In this document: one piece after another, positions 1 through 10,201 of the stretch
Numbering within the stretch: position 1 is the stretch's first letter
Layout: each line of letters starts with the position of its first letter
Assembly (NCBI GenBank): GCA_032433765.1
Contig: JAVIAB010000041.1
Span: 77,118,335 to 77,182,334 of the forward strand
Length of the DNA: 64,000 nt
DNA from: Megaustenia siamemsis
Lineage: Eukaryota; Mollusca; Gastropoda; Stylommatophora; Ariophantidae
Reading direction: 5' to 3'
The notes under the pieces: generated by a model
Seen by the model: only the letters and a program-made list of their open reading frames with translations
Told to the model about the DNA's origin: nothing
Databases searched by the model: none
Program-made: the position numbers and the translations under genes

Positions 1-321
1 TAACAAAAGAATGTTGAGAATATCATGGAAAGCTAAGAAGAGTAGTGAAAACGTTCTGAAAGAGGCCAAAGCAAAAAGATAGCTAATTTACAATATTAGG
101 AAGAAACAATGATCATAGTTTGGCCATTCAATGAGATGAGAACAGCTGGGATATATTGTAACAACTGGGAATATTGAGGGACGAAGAGATACCAGACAGC
201 TTAAGAGAATGGCTAGGCAAAAAGTCAACAACATAAATTATAAATAACTGTCGAGATCGAAATTTGTGGAGAGACATGACCACCTACCCCAGCAGGCCTG
301 GTACATGATGATGATGATAGT
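1..321 (+). mobile_element. NL-C non-LTR retrotransposon, 3' end fragment
   Basis: Translation with interruptions gives the C-terminal tail of an endonuclease/reverse-transcriptase non-LTR element: RMLRISWKAKKSSENVLKEA, then FGH, VTTGNIEGRR and ERHDHLPQQAWYMM. It ends in an ATG/GAT run. The same tail occurs near 6430-6735, 13600-13955, 61380-61475 and 62872-63115. It is degenerate, with several stops, and is cut off by the window start. Confidence 0.8.
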
Positions 322-654
322 GACTATACTACTGAACAATGCTATAAAAGAAAGACAAACTCATGTGATTCACAGTAGCATCTTGTTACATCCTAACAAC
401 AGTTTGATTTAAACTTTACAAATATGAAATGGCAGGAGTTGACGGGTATACGTAGCTTATATTTTATTTTTGACACACTATTTTTAGTTTCTAGTTATAA
501 CAATTCCCTTTCTTCTTTGTCTTCAACGACATAACGAAAGTTGAAGTAAGAGAAAATGAAGTCGAGCAATGAAATGAAAAGTTCAAGGCTTCACGTCAAA
601 TATTTATGAGAAAGAAATGACATAATAAAATGTCCCAGTATAAATAAATATATA
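322..654. other. Non-coding stretch, nothing recognised
   Basis: This AT-rich sequence lies between two retrotransposon 3' ends. No long frame, splice-bounded exon or repeat was recognised. Confidence 0.5.
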
Positions 655-1083
655 TTGAGTTAATTAGTTATTTGTTTGTCATCATCATTGCACTCCGAAA
701 ATGTCCATAGATGCCCAGATCACCTACTCAGCTAGTCCCGCAGCATCCAGTAACTGACAACTCCAGTTCTGTGTTGGTTGATGTCCTCAGATACGCCCAC
801 TAAGTTTCTAGTTTCTGTCTCTGCCCATCTTAACTCCCATCTCTTTCTTCCGAAGGAGTGATGTGGACTCATGGTTATCGAAGTTCTGTGCACTTCCTAT
901 AGCACGGAGGGCAATGATGTTGTCCGCCCCATACATTAGTTCACCGTCTTCAACGACTGCACAGCTATCCATCATGTCCGCTCTTTCATTTCCCCGAACT
1001 CCCGCATACCCAGCGAAGTAGACAAAGGCGACACTACGTATTTTTACTTCATGAATGACTTTACACATTGCCTGCGTACAGAG
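655..1083 (-). mobile_element. NL-B (RNase H-encoding) non-LTR element, 3' end fragment
   Basis: On the minus strand this encodes the end of an RNase H domain (VRGNERAD) followed by the NL-B tail domain. The DNA ends in the NL-B signature of a TCATCATCATTGCACTCC-like tail plus AATAACTC-like repeats, which is also seen at 52200 and 54848. It abuts NL-A at about 1083/1084, so a 145-residue open frame (808-1245) spans the junction and is a chimera of two families, not a gene. Confidence 0.8.
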
Positions 1084-1189
1084 CCATTCTACTCTGTTTC
1101 TTGTTTTGATGGTGCAGGCTGACATGTATTGACTTGTCCATCTTTTGATGTTACTCGTCCATGTTAGTCTAGGTCTGCCTCTGTCTCTT

Positions 1190-2593
1190 TTACCTTGTAT
1201 TTTTCCTTCCAATATTACTTTTAGTAGGCAGTTGTCTTTTAACAAGCCCCAAAAATTTCATTTGTCTTGTCTTGATTGTATTTAGTAGTTCTCTTTTTAT
1301 TTTCAGCTGTTTTAAAACTCCATCGTTTGTTATCTTTTGTTTCCATCCAATTCTACCTATTCTTCTATAAACCCACATTTCAAAGGCTTCAATGTTCTGT
1401 TCTGTTTTCTTGTCTAATGTCCTTGTTTCTGCACCATACAGGAATATTGAAAAGACGTAACAGTTTACCATTCTTAGTTTCAGCCCTGCTGATATTTGTT
1501 TTGTTGTTAGTATATTTTTCATGGCATTAAAATTACTTTTTGCCATACCTATTCTTTTGTTTATTTCAGTTTTGCATTTTCTATCATTGGTTATCGTATG
1601 TCCCAGGTAGTTGTAGCTCTGAACTGTCTCTAGATGTATTCCCTCAACTGTGATATTTAATTGTAGGTCTTGAGAATTTTCTTTGTTTATGATCATAGTT
1701 TTAGTCTTTTTGATATTCATATCTAGTTCATATTTTTTGCGTGTCATGTTTATTACATTAAGTAATTGTTGTAGATCTTTAAGATTTTCTGCTAGTAGAA
1801 CAGTATCATCAGCATATCTTAGGTTATTGATTATCTTCCCATTAGTGTTAAGGCCTGGCATCTCATTGATGTTTTTAAAGATTTGCTTAGTGTATAAATT
1901 GAACAAGCTTGGTGATAGGATGCATCCTTGTCTTACTCCTCTTTTTATGTTTATGGGTGTAGAGTTCTCCTTGTTATATTTTATTATTGCTGTTTGCTCC
2001 CAATACAAATTACATATCAGTCGAATGTATGAGTCATCCAGATTTATATCTTTTAGGCAGTCTATAAGTTGCTCATGGTGTATTATATCAAATGCTTTGG
2101 TGTAGTCTATAAAGCAGGCATATATTGGTTTGTTTACTTCTATGTACTTTTCAATCAATGTCCTCATGCTGAATATGGCTTCTTTTGTGCCACTGTTTTT
2201 CGTGAATCCGAATTGCTGCTCATCTAGTTCATTATTAATTTTATTCTGAATCCTTCCTTGTATAACTTTTAGTAAAATTTTGATTACCTGGCTCATTAGG
2301 CTTAATGTTCTAAAATCGCTGCATTCAACTGCTCCATTCTTTTTAGGCAATGCTATAAAAGTTGATGTTTTTAGTTCATTTGGTATGTATCCTGTGCGGT
2401 ATATGTCATTGCATATGTCTGTGATTACTTCAATGCCAAACTCTTCTAGTGCCTGTATCATCTCTATCTGTATATTGTCAGGTCCTGCTGCTTTTCCCTT
2501 TTTCATTGTTTTTATAACTTTTTCTACTTCAGATTTCAGGATTTTATAGCTGGATGTACATTTTATGAATGGTGTTTTTGTCCCTTTCGTCAT
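1190..2593 (-). pseudogene. Reverse transcriptase domain of NL-A
   Basis: An uninterrupted frame of 467 codons. In order it shows KGKAAGPDNIQIEM (RT entry), FIALPKKNGA, the catalytic block FIDYTKAFD, GVRQGCILSPSLFNLY, the YADD box in LRYADDTVLLAEN, the NYLGHTIT segment, and the tail ending RRIGRIGWKQK and TRQMKFLG. Reverse transcription would copy the element RNA at a nicked target site. The domain looks intact, but the frame does not join the linker upstream: a frameshift lies near 2585, where the other frame reads IIERWQEYVTELFHDERD. The ATG at 2593 is therefore not a true start. The element is probably dead as it stands, although this is the best-preserved reverse transcriptase in the window. 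Confidence 0.88.
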
Positions 2594-3234
2594 GAAATAA
2601 CTCTGTTACGTATTCCTGCCATCTTTCGATTATATCTTTGTTGTCTGTTAGAATTCTTCCCTCTTTGTTTGCAATACATCCGTTTCCTGCTGCTTTTTTG
2701 TCTTTAGTAGTCGTTCTTTTTATTTCTGTGTGTTCCTATTAAATTTTGTTTACTTTTCATAGTTTCGATTTCTAGACATCTTTGGTTGAGCCAGTCTTCT
2801 TTTGCCTTTTTGCACATTTTTCGTATTTCATTATCAATTTCCTTGTATTTGGCAGTGTTTTTCGCTTGTCTTCTCTTTTCCATTTTTTCTAAAATGTTGT
2901 CAGTTATCCATTTTTGTTTTTTGTTACTTTCCTTTTTGGGTAAGGTGATGCAGGATTCTTGTATGCTGTTTTTTATGCATCCTCATTTGGTTGTGACTTT
3001 TTCTTCAGGATTTTCTCTTCTGTACTGCTCAATCCCTTCTTCTAGCAGCCTCTGATATGTGTTCTTTACTTCTACAGTATAAGTTTCTTTCACATCTTTC
3101 TGATTTAAAGTTGTTGTATCTATTGCTGTTGCAGAATTAGTACTTTGTTTATTTCTCTTTAATTTTATTTTTATTTTAATCATTACAGGATTGTGATCTG
3201 AATTAATATCTGCTCCTGGATAGGTTTTGGCTTT

Positions 3235-3909
3235 CTAGACGCTGTTCCGGAATCTGTCTTTTATCATTATATAATCTATTTGATTCCTCTTTCCATCTCC
3301 AGGGCTTTTCCATGTGTATAATTTCCTTTTCTCTTGCTCAATGTAGGTGTTACATATTATTAGCCTGTTTTCTTCACAAAATTGAATTAATCTTTCTCCT
3401 CTGTCATTTCTTTTTCCTGACCCATGATTTCCTATAATGGTCTTATATCTGCCTTTTCCCACTTTTGCGTTCATGTCACCCATTACAATCAAGATGTCTG
3501 TAGATTTCACTTGCTTCATAACTGTATTTAGATCTTCATAGTATGCTTCTATTTGTTCATCTGTATAGTCTTGAGTAGGTGCGTATGTCTGTATTATTGC
3601 GATGTCAAATGGCTTTGCCTTCATTTTTATTAATATAATCCTATCATTGTATGTCACTTGAGTATATATATATATTTGTAGTTTTCGTTTATTAGTATGC
3701 CTTCCTTCCCCTCTTTGGTGTTCTGTATTGTTGCCTGAGTATATAAATGTATATTTATCGTCTTGTATGTATCCACTTTCCTTCCATCTTGTTTCTGATA
3801 TGCCTAAGATATCTATGTTTAATCGCTCTGCTTCTACCATAAGATTTTCTAGTTTTCCTTGTTGGTATAAGGTTCTAACATTCCATGTGGCTATTTTTAT
3901 TTCGTTCCT
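3235..3909 (-). pseudogene. APE-type endonuclease domain of NL-A
   Basis: The frame reads from KIATWNVRTLYQQGKLENL, the usual first block of this domain, through ILGISETRW (catalytic Glu), QTYAPTQDY, IVMGDMNAKVG (Asp/Asn pair) and NQIDYIMI. The C-terminal SDH block is not in frame, since a stop follows RFRNSV near 3240. The domain nicks target DNA to prime reverse transcription. A methionine lies at 3840, but the homologous domain begins about 23 codons further upstream in the same frame, so 3909 is given as the limit. Broken linker frames separate it from the RT. Confidence 0.85.
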
Positions 3910-4084
3910 AAAACAGTAGTTAGAATTTCTCTCCTTGGCTTTCTTTGGACTGTTACGTATCCACTACTAGGCCTTGACTAATCATCAACATGTCTACCAA
4001 AAGTCAATATTTATTTTCCAATCAAAATGAATGTGTTATTCTTTTTGGCTGCTTTGTGTATTACTTGTTGTGTCTTTGTGATTT

Positions 4085-5575
4085 ATCATCATCATTGAGT
4101 GTCGTCTCCGCATGGAAGGTTGGCTACCATGGATCTCCATTCCGCTTTGCCTTTTGCTTTGACGTTGCTGGTTGTCATACTCTAATTTGTGCTATCTTTT
4201 GATGATACTCGTCCATGTTAGACTTGGTCTGCCTCTTTTACCTTGTATTTTCCCTTCCAAGATTACTTTTAGTAGGCTGCTATTTCTTTTAACATACCCT
4301 ACACATCGTATTTATCTTGTTTGAATTGTGTTTATTAGTTCTCTTTTCATTTTTAGTTCTTTTAAGACTTCATCGTTTGTTTTCTTTTCTTTCCATCCAA
4401 TTCTACCTATTCTTATAAAAATCCACATTTCTGAGGTTTACACTTTCTGTTCTGTTTTCTTCTCTAATGTCCATGTTTCTGTGCCATACAGGAATGTTGA
4501 ACAAATATAACATTTTGTTGTTCTTAGCTTTAGCCCTGGTGTTATTTGTTTCGAAATGAATATATTTTCATGGCATTTAAATTATTTTTTTCATTCCTAT
4601 TCTTTTATTTCAATGTTCCAGCTTCCATTACTGGTTATAGTATGTCCAAGGTAGTTGTAGCTCTGAACTATCTCCAGATCTATACCTTCAACTTTGATAT
4701 CCACTTGTATTTTTTGAGTATTTTCTTTTATTATGATCATAATATTAGTCTTTTTTTATATTCATATATAATCTTTGCTAGTCATGTTTATTTCATTAAT
4801 TAATTGTTGTAGATCTTTAGGGTTTTCTGCTAGTAGAACAGTATCATCAGAATATCTAAGGTTATTAATTATCTTTCCATTAATGTTTAGGCCTAGCATT
4901 TCTGTGAAGTTTTAAAAGATGTGTTCAGTGCATAGATTGAACAAGCTCAGTGTTTGGATGCATCACTGTCTTATTCCTCTTTTTATGACAAAGTGTGTCG
5001 TGTTTTATTTGTTATATTTTATTAGTTTGCGACTGTTAGACTGTTTGCACCCAGTATAAATTGCATATTTATTGAATGTCTGTCTGTGTCTTCTAGATGT
5101 ATAACTTTTATACAGTCTATAGGCATGGTTGTTTATGATGTATGGTTGAGTTTTGTGTTGTACTGGGTGGACCTCCAAACGTTGGTTAGATTGTGATAGA
5201 TTATTACAGACTGAATAGAGAAACTTTTCGAGGATAATCATGAAATGATGCACAAAAGGGAAGAATAAAGACAGATGTTGAACAAAGAATCGTGTTAGTC
5301 CCATGGGTGTTATGCGATCAGTCGGGCCTGCAGTTTGGTTTTGGTCTCATTGCATGTTCCTTCTTTGTCATCGACGCCTTCGAACAAAAGGCTTTGGTGT
5401 AGTCTATAAAGCAGGTATATAGTGGCTTGTTTACGTCCTTGTACTTTTAATGTCCTCGTGCAGAATATGGCTTCTTTGTCCAACCTGTTTTCCTAAATCC
5501 AAATTGTTGTTCTTCTAATTCAATATTGATTTTATTCTGAATCCTTCCTTGTATATCTTTTCGAAAGATTATTAG
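4085..5575 (-). mobile_element. Second NL-A copy, degenerate, interrupted by repeat R1
   Basis: From the (ATC)n end at 4085 upward, the DNA follows the tail and RT of the first NL-A copy closely. Matches include the same SMVANLR tail and the YADD region near 4840. There are many stops and frameshifts. At about 5148 the match breaks, and it resumes at about 5389 at the YTKAFD coding stretch, so about 240 bp (repeat R1) is inserted. The 5' end is lost near 5575. Confidence 0.82.
5150..5385. repeat. Repeat R1, copy 1
   Basis: About 230 bp shared with 7770-8345 (CTGGGTGGACCTCCAAACGT ... GATAATCATGAAATGATGCAC ... GCATGTTCCTTCTTTGT). Here it interrupts NL-A. The second copy holds an extra 325 bp at 7861-8185. 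No coding content was recognised and no clear target duplication was found. Confidence 0.7.
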
Positions 5576-5894
5576 ATTGTTTTCCAAATAAAACAATATT
5601 AATGCTTTATTTTCCCAAATCTGCCATTTTCTATTATGTTCTTCATTTTTATCTCTTTTATTACTTTACCATTCATGTCATCCATTACAATTAAAATGAC
5701 AGATAACGTCACTTGTTTGATAATTGTTCGTAATTTATTAAAGGGTGTTAAACTAAAACGAGGAAAACAAAGGATACTCGAAGTAGATTATTTAGGAGAC
5801 AAGGATCAACAATGGGCTTAAGAATAAACAAGACATCCAAGACCCAGCAGTGAATAGTCAGACATAGATAGGTGTGATTCCTACCTTAGGTATT
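5576..5894. other. Non-coding stretch
   Basis: It holds only short chance frames. It may include further decayed NL-A linker, because the endonuclease-like antisense text around 5660-5700 resembles the NL-A coding region near 3470-3500. No gene was supported. Confidence 0.4.
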
Positions 5895-5966
5895 AGTATT
5901 AGAGACAGAGTGGAATGACGCTCCATGTTAGCCAACCTTCGATGCGGTGATGGCACTCAATAAATG
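5895..5966 (+). mobile_element. NL-A extreme 3' tail
   Basis: Encodes a degraded SMVANLRCGDGTQ-type tail and ends near AATGAATGAA. It is a short 5'-truncated insertion in the plus orientation. Confidence 0.65.
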
Positions 5967-5969
5967 AAT

Positions 5970-6735
5970 GAAATGCTGATTATACAGTCTTAATCGCTAA
6001 GTGAAAAATGAGTTACATTAAATGCTAGACATTACAGTGAATGAAAGCCAAAATAAAAGACTCAGCCTCAATAGTAAAAAGACAGAAATAATGGTAGCAA
6101 CACAGAAAAAGACTTCACCGCCATGCACAATAAAGACAAGTTAGAGAATATTTAAACAGGTAAATAAATTTAAATATATGTGAACATAGTTAACCTCAAA
6201 TGGTAGATGTGCAACAGAGAAGAGTGGCAGAATGGCTCAGGCAAAGGCATCATTCCAAAAAATGAGGAAGATATTGTGTAATCCAGTTTTGACAATAGAA
6301 ATAAGATTTGGAGTTATTAGAGCCAATATTAACATATAGATGTGAATCAAGGACAATAGGACGACAGACAAGAAAATCACTTGAGGCTGTAGAAATGTAA
6401 CTTTACAGCAGAATGTTGAAAATACCACGGACAGCTAAGAAGAGTAATAAAACGTTCTGAAAAAACTCAAAGCAAAAATAGAGCTAAAATTCAATATTAG
6501 AAATAAACAATTATCATTATCTGGCCAGTAATGAAAAGGGAACAGCTGGGAATATATTGTGACAACTGGGTTAATTGAGGGACAAAGAGATAGAGGGAAA
6601 GAAAGAGAAAATATTCTACACAGCTTAATTAAGAGACTGGCTTGGCAGATGTTCAACTACAGAAATAATAAGTAACTGTCGAGATCGAAAGTTGTGGAGA
6701 GACATGATCACCTACGACAGCAGGCATAATACTTG
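5970..6735 (+). mobile_element. NL-C 3' half, degenerate
   Basis: With frame changes this reads ADYTVLIAK, then SIVKRQK, CESRTIGRQTRKSLEAVEM, RMLKIPRTAKKSN and RDRKLWRDMITY, which are the post-YADD part and tail of NL-C. Many stops are present. It ends at about 6735 in a GATGATAATG run. Confidence 0.8.
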
Positions 6736-6945
6736 ATGATAATGAATTTTTACGACGGTATCGTAATTTAGGATGTATTATTTATGCAGTTTAATATAAT
6801 TTTTTTTGGCTGGAACACAAGAAATAATTTGTATATAACCTGTTGTGGAGAAATTTAAAAATAATGCCAGGTCTTATTATTATAGCACAAGTCTCACCAA
6901 TAAAGATAGACTCAATGTTAATTGTTAATTCTTCGCATTTTTTAG

Positions 6946-7164
6946 GTCGTAATGTGGCGCTCAAACAACCTACCAGTCAAACGAGCACATTTAATTTTGG
7001 AGTTTCTTCAAGGGCTGTAGATGGTAACACCACTAGTGACTTTTACGGCGGAGACTGTAGCCATACAGCCTTTATAAGGAATGCTGTACCTCGCCTAGAT
7101 CTCGCGTTCACAAAAACGGTGGCAATAGATAGAATAGTTCTCTACAACAGAATTGATGATAACT
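6946..7164 (+). CDS. F5/8-type C (fucolectin-like) domain, first-half exon
   Basis: The exon is bounded by TTTTTTTAG before 6946 and GTAAGT at 7165. It is 219 nt long, in phase 1 at both ends. It encodes GRNVALKQPTSQTST, SSRAVDGNTTSDFYGG, CSHTA and DLAFTKTVAIDRIVLYNR. This is the N-terminal half of the F5/8-type C/fucolectin fold (NVA.KQPT.QS, RAVDGN, DL, V.LYNR), which binds carbohydrate or membrane surfaces in extracellular proteins. It joins in phase to 13991-14212, which completes the domain. No signal-peptide exon was found before it in the window, so the 5' end probably lies upstream. The domain call is strong; ligand binding is inferred. Confidence 0.85.
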
Positions 7165-7769
7165 GTAAGTACTTTTACTATCAAGCGAGGAGCCAAGAAG
7201 TAGCGTTCTAATTGTCTGGTTTTGTCTCTCCACGGAAAGTTTCAGTGATTCAGTTAAGTCGCTTTTGTTCTCCTCTTAGAAATCTAACACGATCTAAAAT
7301 CTAGGCCACACGCATCCTAGAGGAAACTGTGAATGGTGAAATATGAAGAAGTGGACACAGGAAACCAATGGTTTGAGGACATCAAATACTTCTCTTGTTT
7401 TTGGTCAGCCACGTCAGAAAAAACAAGGTTCCTTGACATCGGTCAATGGCTGTCTTCTGAATTGTGTTCTATATATATCGTCTTTCTCTATTGTCTTGTC
7501 ACGTTATCTTTGGCCTGTCTATCTTTCGATTTCTTCTCCACTTCATTTACGATCACATGATCTAGCCATATCCAGCGTCTCCGTATTATCACTGTGTGCA
7601 TCTACCCGTGTTACACCTTTTAAAAAGTTCCTTAAAGCTGATTTAATTTATTCAAAATATTCTACTCATTTTTCATAAGGCAAGTTGTGTGAAATGAGGT
7701 TTTATTTCCTTCTGTTGCTCTCACTCATTCACACCCATATAGAAGCACATAAGGTACACAACTCTCAGT
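7165..7769 (+). other. Start of intron between F5/8 half-exons
   Basis: Intron sequence after the GTAAGT donor. Two overlapping 75- and 111-codon frames (7333-7678) have no recognisable domain and are treated as chance. Confidence 0.5.
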
Positions 7770-8345
7770 TATCCTTAGTTTGACTTCTGTGTTGCTCTGG
7801 GTGGACCTCCAAACGTTGTTTAGATTGTGATAACATTAGTACAGACTGAATAGAGAAATCCGTGTGCTGCCGGGCCCCGAAAGGTCAGTCAAGAATAATA
7901 GCGCTGTACCCTACTAGGCATTTTCTAAGGAGGCGGGAAAGGAGGGTTGGGCATGGGACTAGTTATCCCAAACTGTAAAAAAAGAACACACAACCATGGA
8001 CAATTCAAAGAAGACCAATGATTTCTTGGAGCAAACAGATAGAAGCGGAGATTACGATGATGGGAAAGAGATGGAGTGATCTTAAAAGAATGGCAAGAAA
8101 CAGAACTACTTGGAAAGTGTTTGTTGAAGACCTATGCTCCACTGGGAGCTAAAAAGGTAGAAAAAAAGAAGAGGAAGAGAGGAAGAAAATGTTGGAGGAT
8201 AATCATGAAATGATGCACTAAATGGAAGAATGGAGAAAGATATTGAACAAAGAATCGTGTGACTCCAAAGTGTGTTATGGGATCAGTCAAGCCTGCAGTT
8301 GGTTTAGTAGGTCTCGTTGCATGTTCCTTCTTTGTTAGAAGAATA
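7770..8345. repeat. Repeat R1, copy 2, with a 325-bp insertion
   Basis: The flanks 7780-7860 and 8186-8345 match R1 copy 1 (5150-5385). The intervening 7861-8185 is extra and contains an NL-D 3' end. Confidence 0.65.
7985..8155 (+). mobile_element. NL-D non-LTR element, 3' end fragment
   Basis: Encodes ISWSKQIEAEITMMGKRW and LKRMARNRTTWKVFVEDLCS, then TGS and a stop. This is the usual C-terminal tail of another non-LTR family. The same tail lies on the minus strand at 18856-19040. It sits within repeat R1 copy 2. Confidence 0.72.
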
Positions 8346-8827
8346 TCTACTGCCACAGTATTGTGGGTATGCTACACTCTTTAAGGCAAATATTAATGAA
8401 TTAATGTAAAACATAGCTGTCCATGTCTTTCTCTATCTTGTCTTGTATTTAATGGACTTTTTATTTCTGTTATTAATGCACGATTTGTGATTATTAATGA
8501 TCTGATCAGAAGGCAAGTGTATTCCTCAATGTCTGTTCTAATCGTTTTGTATAATGTAAGAGTTGTAAAAACTAATGGATACAGATTGTTCATAACATAT
8601 CAAACTTGTATATTTCAGATAATATTTCTATTTGATATTGTGTCTTTTCATTGATTGTTTTATTTTCATTCTCGAATACAAACATTACCATTCTACAAAC
8701 AGAATGGTGCATTTGCCAAAATGTATAATATACTTATGTCTGTTTTTTTTTCTTTCTTCCTTCTTCTTTATTCCTGTCATTGATAGGATGAGATATAGAG
8801 GTAAATCAACTTATGTATATGTGCTTT
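8346..8827. other. Intronic sequence, nothing recognised
   Basis: AT-rich, with short frames of up to 66 codons on both strands and no domain or splice-bounded exon. Confidence 0.45.
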
Positions 8828-9168
8828 AAAGAATACACAAAAGCATTTGACAAAGAAAGCATGAGGAAATAATCAATATGCTGGAGAAATTTAAACATTG
8901 TTAGCAAGCATGATGAATCATAGAAAAAACATGTACAAGAAGCACCAGCTATAGGAATTAGCAATCAAACAGGACAATTCCAATATATAAAACAAGAAGT
9001 CAGACAAGGCTGTGTTTAGCGCCGGATTTGTTTTCACTTTACAGCGAAAATGTTATGAGACCAATAGTAGATAGTGAAACTATTATGAGAAAAATAGTAG
9101 GTTTAAAAGAAGTATAAATGAAGAAAGTCAACGGTCACAACATGAACAATTTGCGATATGCGAATGAC
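8828..9168 (+). mobile_element. NL-C reverse transcriptase, part before the hAT-1 insertion
   Basis: With small frame breaks this encodes the RT middle (KAFDKESM..EEIINMLE, MYKKHQL, IKQDNSNI, SDKAV, then NNLRYAND). The text stops at 9168 within the YADD-type box, written LRYAND here. It continues at 13201 with TVLIAK. The 8-bp CGAATGAC at 9161-9168 is the left target duplication of hAT-1. Confidence 0.82.
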
Positions 9169-9469
9169 CAGTGGTGGCTCGTGATGTTTTTGTCGGTGGG
9201 GCCGGGCAAAGGGTCAATTTGTTTTTCTATCGGAATCTGTACACTCATACATTGTGTATGTATGTAGATGCGCGTGCGTGCGAGTGTGCGTGAGTACATG
9301 TGTATGTATGTATTGATTTTGTATTGTATATGCTTATTGTATATGTATGACAATATCGTAATGTATATTATAGCACTCCAGAACAGAAAACATTTTGTAA
9401 AGCCAGTTTTATAATTCTAAAGAAATATTTGACCTAACTAACAACAGAGATACAACATTGAACTCACCT

Positions 9470-10201
9470 TCATTTATAGAATAATTGGGCTCGTCTATTT
9501 TTCTGACTTGCAAATTGGTCAATAACTTTGTTGTTGAAATCCTTAATTTCAATAATTTCCTCTTTATGAATCGAACAAACAGTCAAGGCGTTTGGCCTGT
9601 CATGACCCATGCTATTTCTAAGAAAAGATTTAATTCGTTTTAAGGTACTGAAACATCGTTCTGCTTCAGCTGTTGCAATGGGAGTGCTCAAGACAATTTG
9701 CAGAGTTTTGTCTACTTCGGAAAACGCTTCTTCTAAAGAATGTTGCTTGAAAAAAGTAAATAAATCACAGACTGAAGAAATATTTTGGAAAGTATCATTG
9801 CGATATATCACTGACAGTTCTGTCTTTAATTTCTCTTTGCAGATATATTGATTATAATTTGATGCAAAAGTGTTGACTAAGTCAGCTGGAAAATATTCTC
9901 TGAACGAAACTAATTTCTTTGGGTCAACAATTTCAAAGCTACTAAATAATTGAGACTCCACGAATCGTCCGTTCAGTTTTTTGACAACAATGTCACATAC
10001 TTTTTTAGCATCTGCGGTCACGTTTAGTTCAGACTCTTGTTTAGATCTTTTACTTGGGACAGCAGAGCCTACATTTTCGTATTCATCAACATGATACCTT
10101 ACAGTATTCAGTCTTATATCTGATACTGCTTTCTCAAAATGTTGTAATGCATTATGCACATTAACGGTATTTGCACTCTGCATCTGAATTGTGTTATACA
10201 A
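9470..10201 (-). pseudogene. hAT-1 transposase, C-terminal part with hAT dimerisation domain
   Basis: This frame continues the transposase after the frameshift. It encodes NTIQMQSANTVNVHNAL, a spacer, SFREYFPADLVNTFASN, and the hAT family C-terminal dimerisation block STPIATAEAERCFSTLKRIK followed by SFLRNSMGHDRPNAL. That block is the diagnostic end of hAT transposases and mediates multimer formation. A small indel at about 10199-10210 separates it from the core. The methionine at 10201 is not a natural start. Confidence 0.88.

Larger units (their letters stand above)
1084..3965 (-). mobile_element. NL-A non-LTR retrotransposon, nearly full-length, minus strand
   Basis: Read from about 3965 down to 1084, this contains an APE-type endonuclease, a linker, a reverse transcriptase and most of the C-terminal tail. 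No RNase H was seen. The last tail codons, ending in a (GAT)n microsatellite in other copies (for example 49528), are missing here because NL-B sequence starts at 1083. The linker (2594-3234) carries frame breaks. Proteins of this type are often annotated in animal genomes as craniofacial development protein 2-like; that name is a mis-annotation of the retrotransposon endonuclease. Confidence 0.88.

Noticed and set aside
1276..2549. Plus-strand hydrophobic frames over NL-A
   Set aside because: They are antisense to the reverse transcriptase; the minus strand carries the conserved motifs.
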